From positions 9,460,359-9,524,358 of the forward strand of contig CM055193.1 in assembly GCA_029224185.1 (NCBI GenBank): 64,000 nucleotides of DNA, in the 5' to 3' direction. The notes under the pieces are model-generated. The model was given only the letters and a program-made list of their open reading frames with translations, made no database searches and was not told where the DNA came from. A program made the position numbers and the translations under genes. Shown here in pieces: positions 61,501 to 64,000 of the stretch. Origin of the DNA: Karalla daura (taxonomy: Eukaryota > Chordata > Actinopteri > Chaetodontiformes > Leiognathidae). The stretch's first letter is position 1, and every line of letters begins with the position of its first letter.

Positions 61501-64000
61501 AGCTGTGTACTTCTCAAACTATTTGAAGCAGTGACCCCACCAAAGCCTATTACGTTTCTGGTGAAAGCTGAGCCACCACTCGAGAGCACTGCCATTGAGT
61601 AAGCGTTTAAGTAAGTGCTATGGCTTTCTGCACCCGCTTGTTTGGACCAAGCCAAGCATGGTGGCCAAGAAAATTTCCCGTCTTCACACCAGGAAGGATG
61701 TGACTGCTGATGCATGCCAGATGAGGAGACACTAGACAGAATTGCAAAACAGCTGCAGCCATTTGCGACATAGGAAAATATTTTACGTGCGACAAATGGT
61801 CGTCATGATTTCCTCCAAACAACGGAGTTGACGATTTCAGCATATAATGCTGCAGCATATCAAAGTGGGTGGCTATATGTATACAGTTCTTTGGAATCTG
61901 AAAGGGTTAAGAAACATTAATCTACAAATAGATTCAATGTAGACAGGCTAAACACACTGTAATCAGTAATGTTTAAATTTTCTGATTGTTCACACCAACA
62001 ACATATGGACAAAATGTAAGTATTTAAAGAAAAAACATGAGAGAACAAACTGCCCCATTTTTCATAGAACACAGTTATTGGTTGCCAAGCTCTAATTCTG
62101 CCAGAGTTGAACTGAGGAAATCACGTAACAATCTCTCCACGTCCCAGAAACAACTCTACATTACAAGCGCTTTTCCCTTTGACAAGGTTCAGCCCGGTGC
62201 AGCACTTTGTGCTGTCTAGACAGGAGCCTTCATGTGAAGTGCTACAGACACCAAGTGCGGCATTCAGGTATTGTTTTCGTTGTTAGACATTACATCACTC
62301 ACTTTGAGCATCAAGTGTACAGTCATTGCTTGTTGAATAAGGCACAAGGATGAAACTGAAGTTAGGACAGAGGCCCACACAGACTGGCTTTGTCAAAATA
62401 CAAGTTGCAATGTCTTTTCAGGTTGCTCTCTCAGTTGAAGAGAGGGCTAAGATGATCTCATTCCTGTCAAACAAAGTTGGGCCAGCCATCATTTCAGCCC
62501 ATGTTACCTTCTTAATGTGAGTATACACTACAGACGTGGAGTTGCAGCTATGTGGTTGTCATAAAAGCCAACCTGTTGGCAGTCCATAGTGGTGTTTCAT
62601 TGCTAAATGCACTCTGACTCAAACAGTATGTCACCTTTGGCACAAAGGAACATTATGTAAAACACTTCAGTACCAAAGTGTGTGTGTCTGCTGATCAAGC
62701 TGTGCATCTTTCTCTGTCCAGAAATCTAGAAGGAGAATTGCTGTAATAACTTCAAAGGGGATGTGAGGATGGATCAGAAATGATGCAGCCAGTTGAATGG
62801 GGACTGTATAATTAGCATTCTGTTAACAATTCATGTTTTATCTCAGGGCCAAATCTTAGAAGCCAGAAAATGATCTCACAGTCACAAAAAATGAAGGGAA
62901 AATTGGATTTTAATGTACTTCGGGTTTTTGCTCTTGATTTTACACGGCATTACACTTTCACATGTTGCCATTAACTCATTTTCAGTAGTCTTTCAACTAC
63001 TTTATTTCCTTAAATATGGCTTTAGTTGGAGGGCATTGGTGGCACTTTTTCCAACCTATCATGTAAAGAACTTGCTCTCTGCTCCCTGCTGTCCAAACTT
63101 AGGTGAACATAATATACAGGTAGCTCTCAGTGACACCTAGGGGTGAAAAGTCATGCACTGCATGTTCTTAAGCCAGGGCTGAAGGTGAAGTCAACCTCAG
63201 AGAGGGTACGTACTGGATGTTTCATTACAAAACATTTAAGGATGTAATAAGACTTTTCTGGATGTAAGTTTATTCAGATATGATACAATTTAATCAAGTT
63301 CCCAGTTGTCACAGCCAAACAGTGTGTCTGCAATATTATGTTGTAGTTATGTCATAGTATGTTATGTCTTTAGTAATTGTAAGTATACATTATGATGATA
63401 TTGCAACTCTGTCCACTACTATAAACAGTACATAAGATGGGTGAAGAAAAAATGAACTCTCACTCGACAACAAAACACTGTCAGTCTTGAAATATTGACG
63501 ACACGTCTTTTTCCATTCTTCTCAGTGGTCTTCCTCTTTTCTTTTTCCTTGCCTGCTCCACCTGAACATCCTCTGTCCAGTTTGTCTCCTATCACTCCTC
63601 AGTAAAAGTTCAAACCATTTCAGCCTTGTCTGTCTCACTTCATCTCTAAACCATAAATTTACCTCTATCTAAACCTGTCAATTTTGGCCCCTTACAATGC
63701 AAGCAGCTAAGTAATGAAAATATTACAGTAACAAAAACATACAAGCCATGTACATAAGGTATTCCTGCACAAATAAGAGCAGTGTAATTGGAATAACTGC
63801 AGAATTCCCTTGACTCCTGACCTCAGGACTCAGTGGATTGAGTCCACCTGTTATGACATAGTTATAATTAATGCAGTACCTAAACTGTGCAAAACCCTAA
63901 CTGAATAAATAATAAACTTTCTGATTCTAAATTTGCTATCCCGTGTTAGTTACTCTGTTTGCTACCTCTTTTGGAACCTTGCTTAGGCATCTATAAAGTT
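58541..64000. other. fbln2 upstream flank, no gene recognised
   Basis: No recognisable exons on either strand. The stretch 59400-60000 is repeat-free with several GCTAATT/TAATGGG words; the rest is ordinary AT-rich sequence. Any gene further upstream of fbln2 lies beyond the window. Confidence 0.5.

Overview
This is a piece of a teleost fish genome, probably a spiny-rayed (percomorph-like) species. The evidence is split genes with GT-AG introns, vertebrate-specific protein families, abundant CA/GT microsatellites, and several decayed copies of a tRNA-derived SINE-like repeat of a kind familiar from acanthomorph genomes. Nothing prokaryotic, viral or CRISPR-like was seen. The species assignment is inference; the gene calls rest on splice-consistent translations.

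Layout. (1) Positions 1-~7740, plus strand: coding exons 2-4 of wnt7a. Exon 1, with the start codon and signal peptide, lies before the window. (2) ~7740-~33500: an intergenic stretch of about 26 kb in which I find no gene. It holds simple repeats, SINE-like fragments and some repeat-free stretches that could hold regulatory elements. (3) 33702-55308, minus strand: the complete coding part of fbln2 (fibulin-2), 16 coding exons, a continuous 1209-residue reading frame with every splice phase matching. A candidate non-coding first exon sits near 57.5 kb. (4) ~57.7-64 kb: upstream flank of fbln2 with more decayed tRNA-like repeats and no recognised gene.

The genes converge: wnt7a is transcribed rightward and fbln2 leftward. 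WNT7A and FBLN2 are also neighbours in convergent orientation in mammals, so this is conserved synteny and supports the assignment as the WNT7A/FBLN2 block rather than the paralogous WNT7B/FBLN1 block. Wnt7a is a secreted lipid-modified signalling ligand. Fibulin-2 is a secreted matrix protein of basement membranes and elastic fibres. They share a neighbourhood, not a known pathway.

The most unusual points are a GC-AG intron in fbln2, a 120-nt fbln2 exon that supplies only the first cysteine of an EGF module, and complementary CA and UG repeat arrays flanking an in-frame EGF exon of the fbln2 transcript. I did not find a wholly undescribed biological system.
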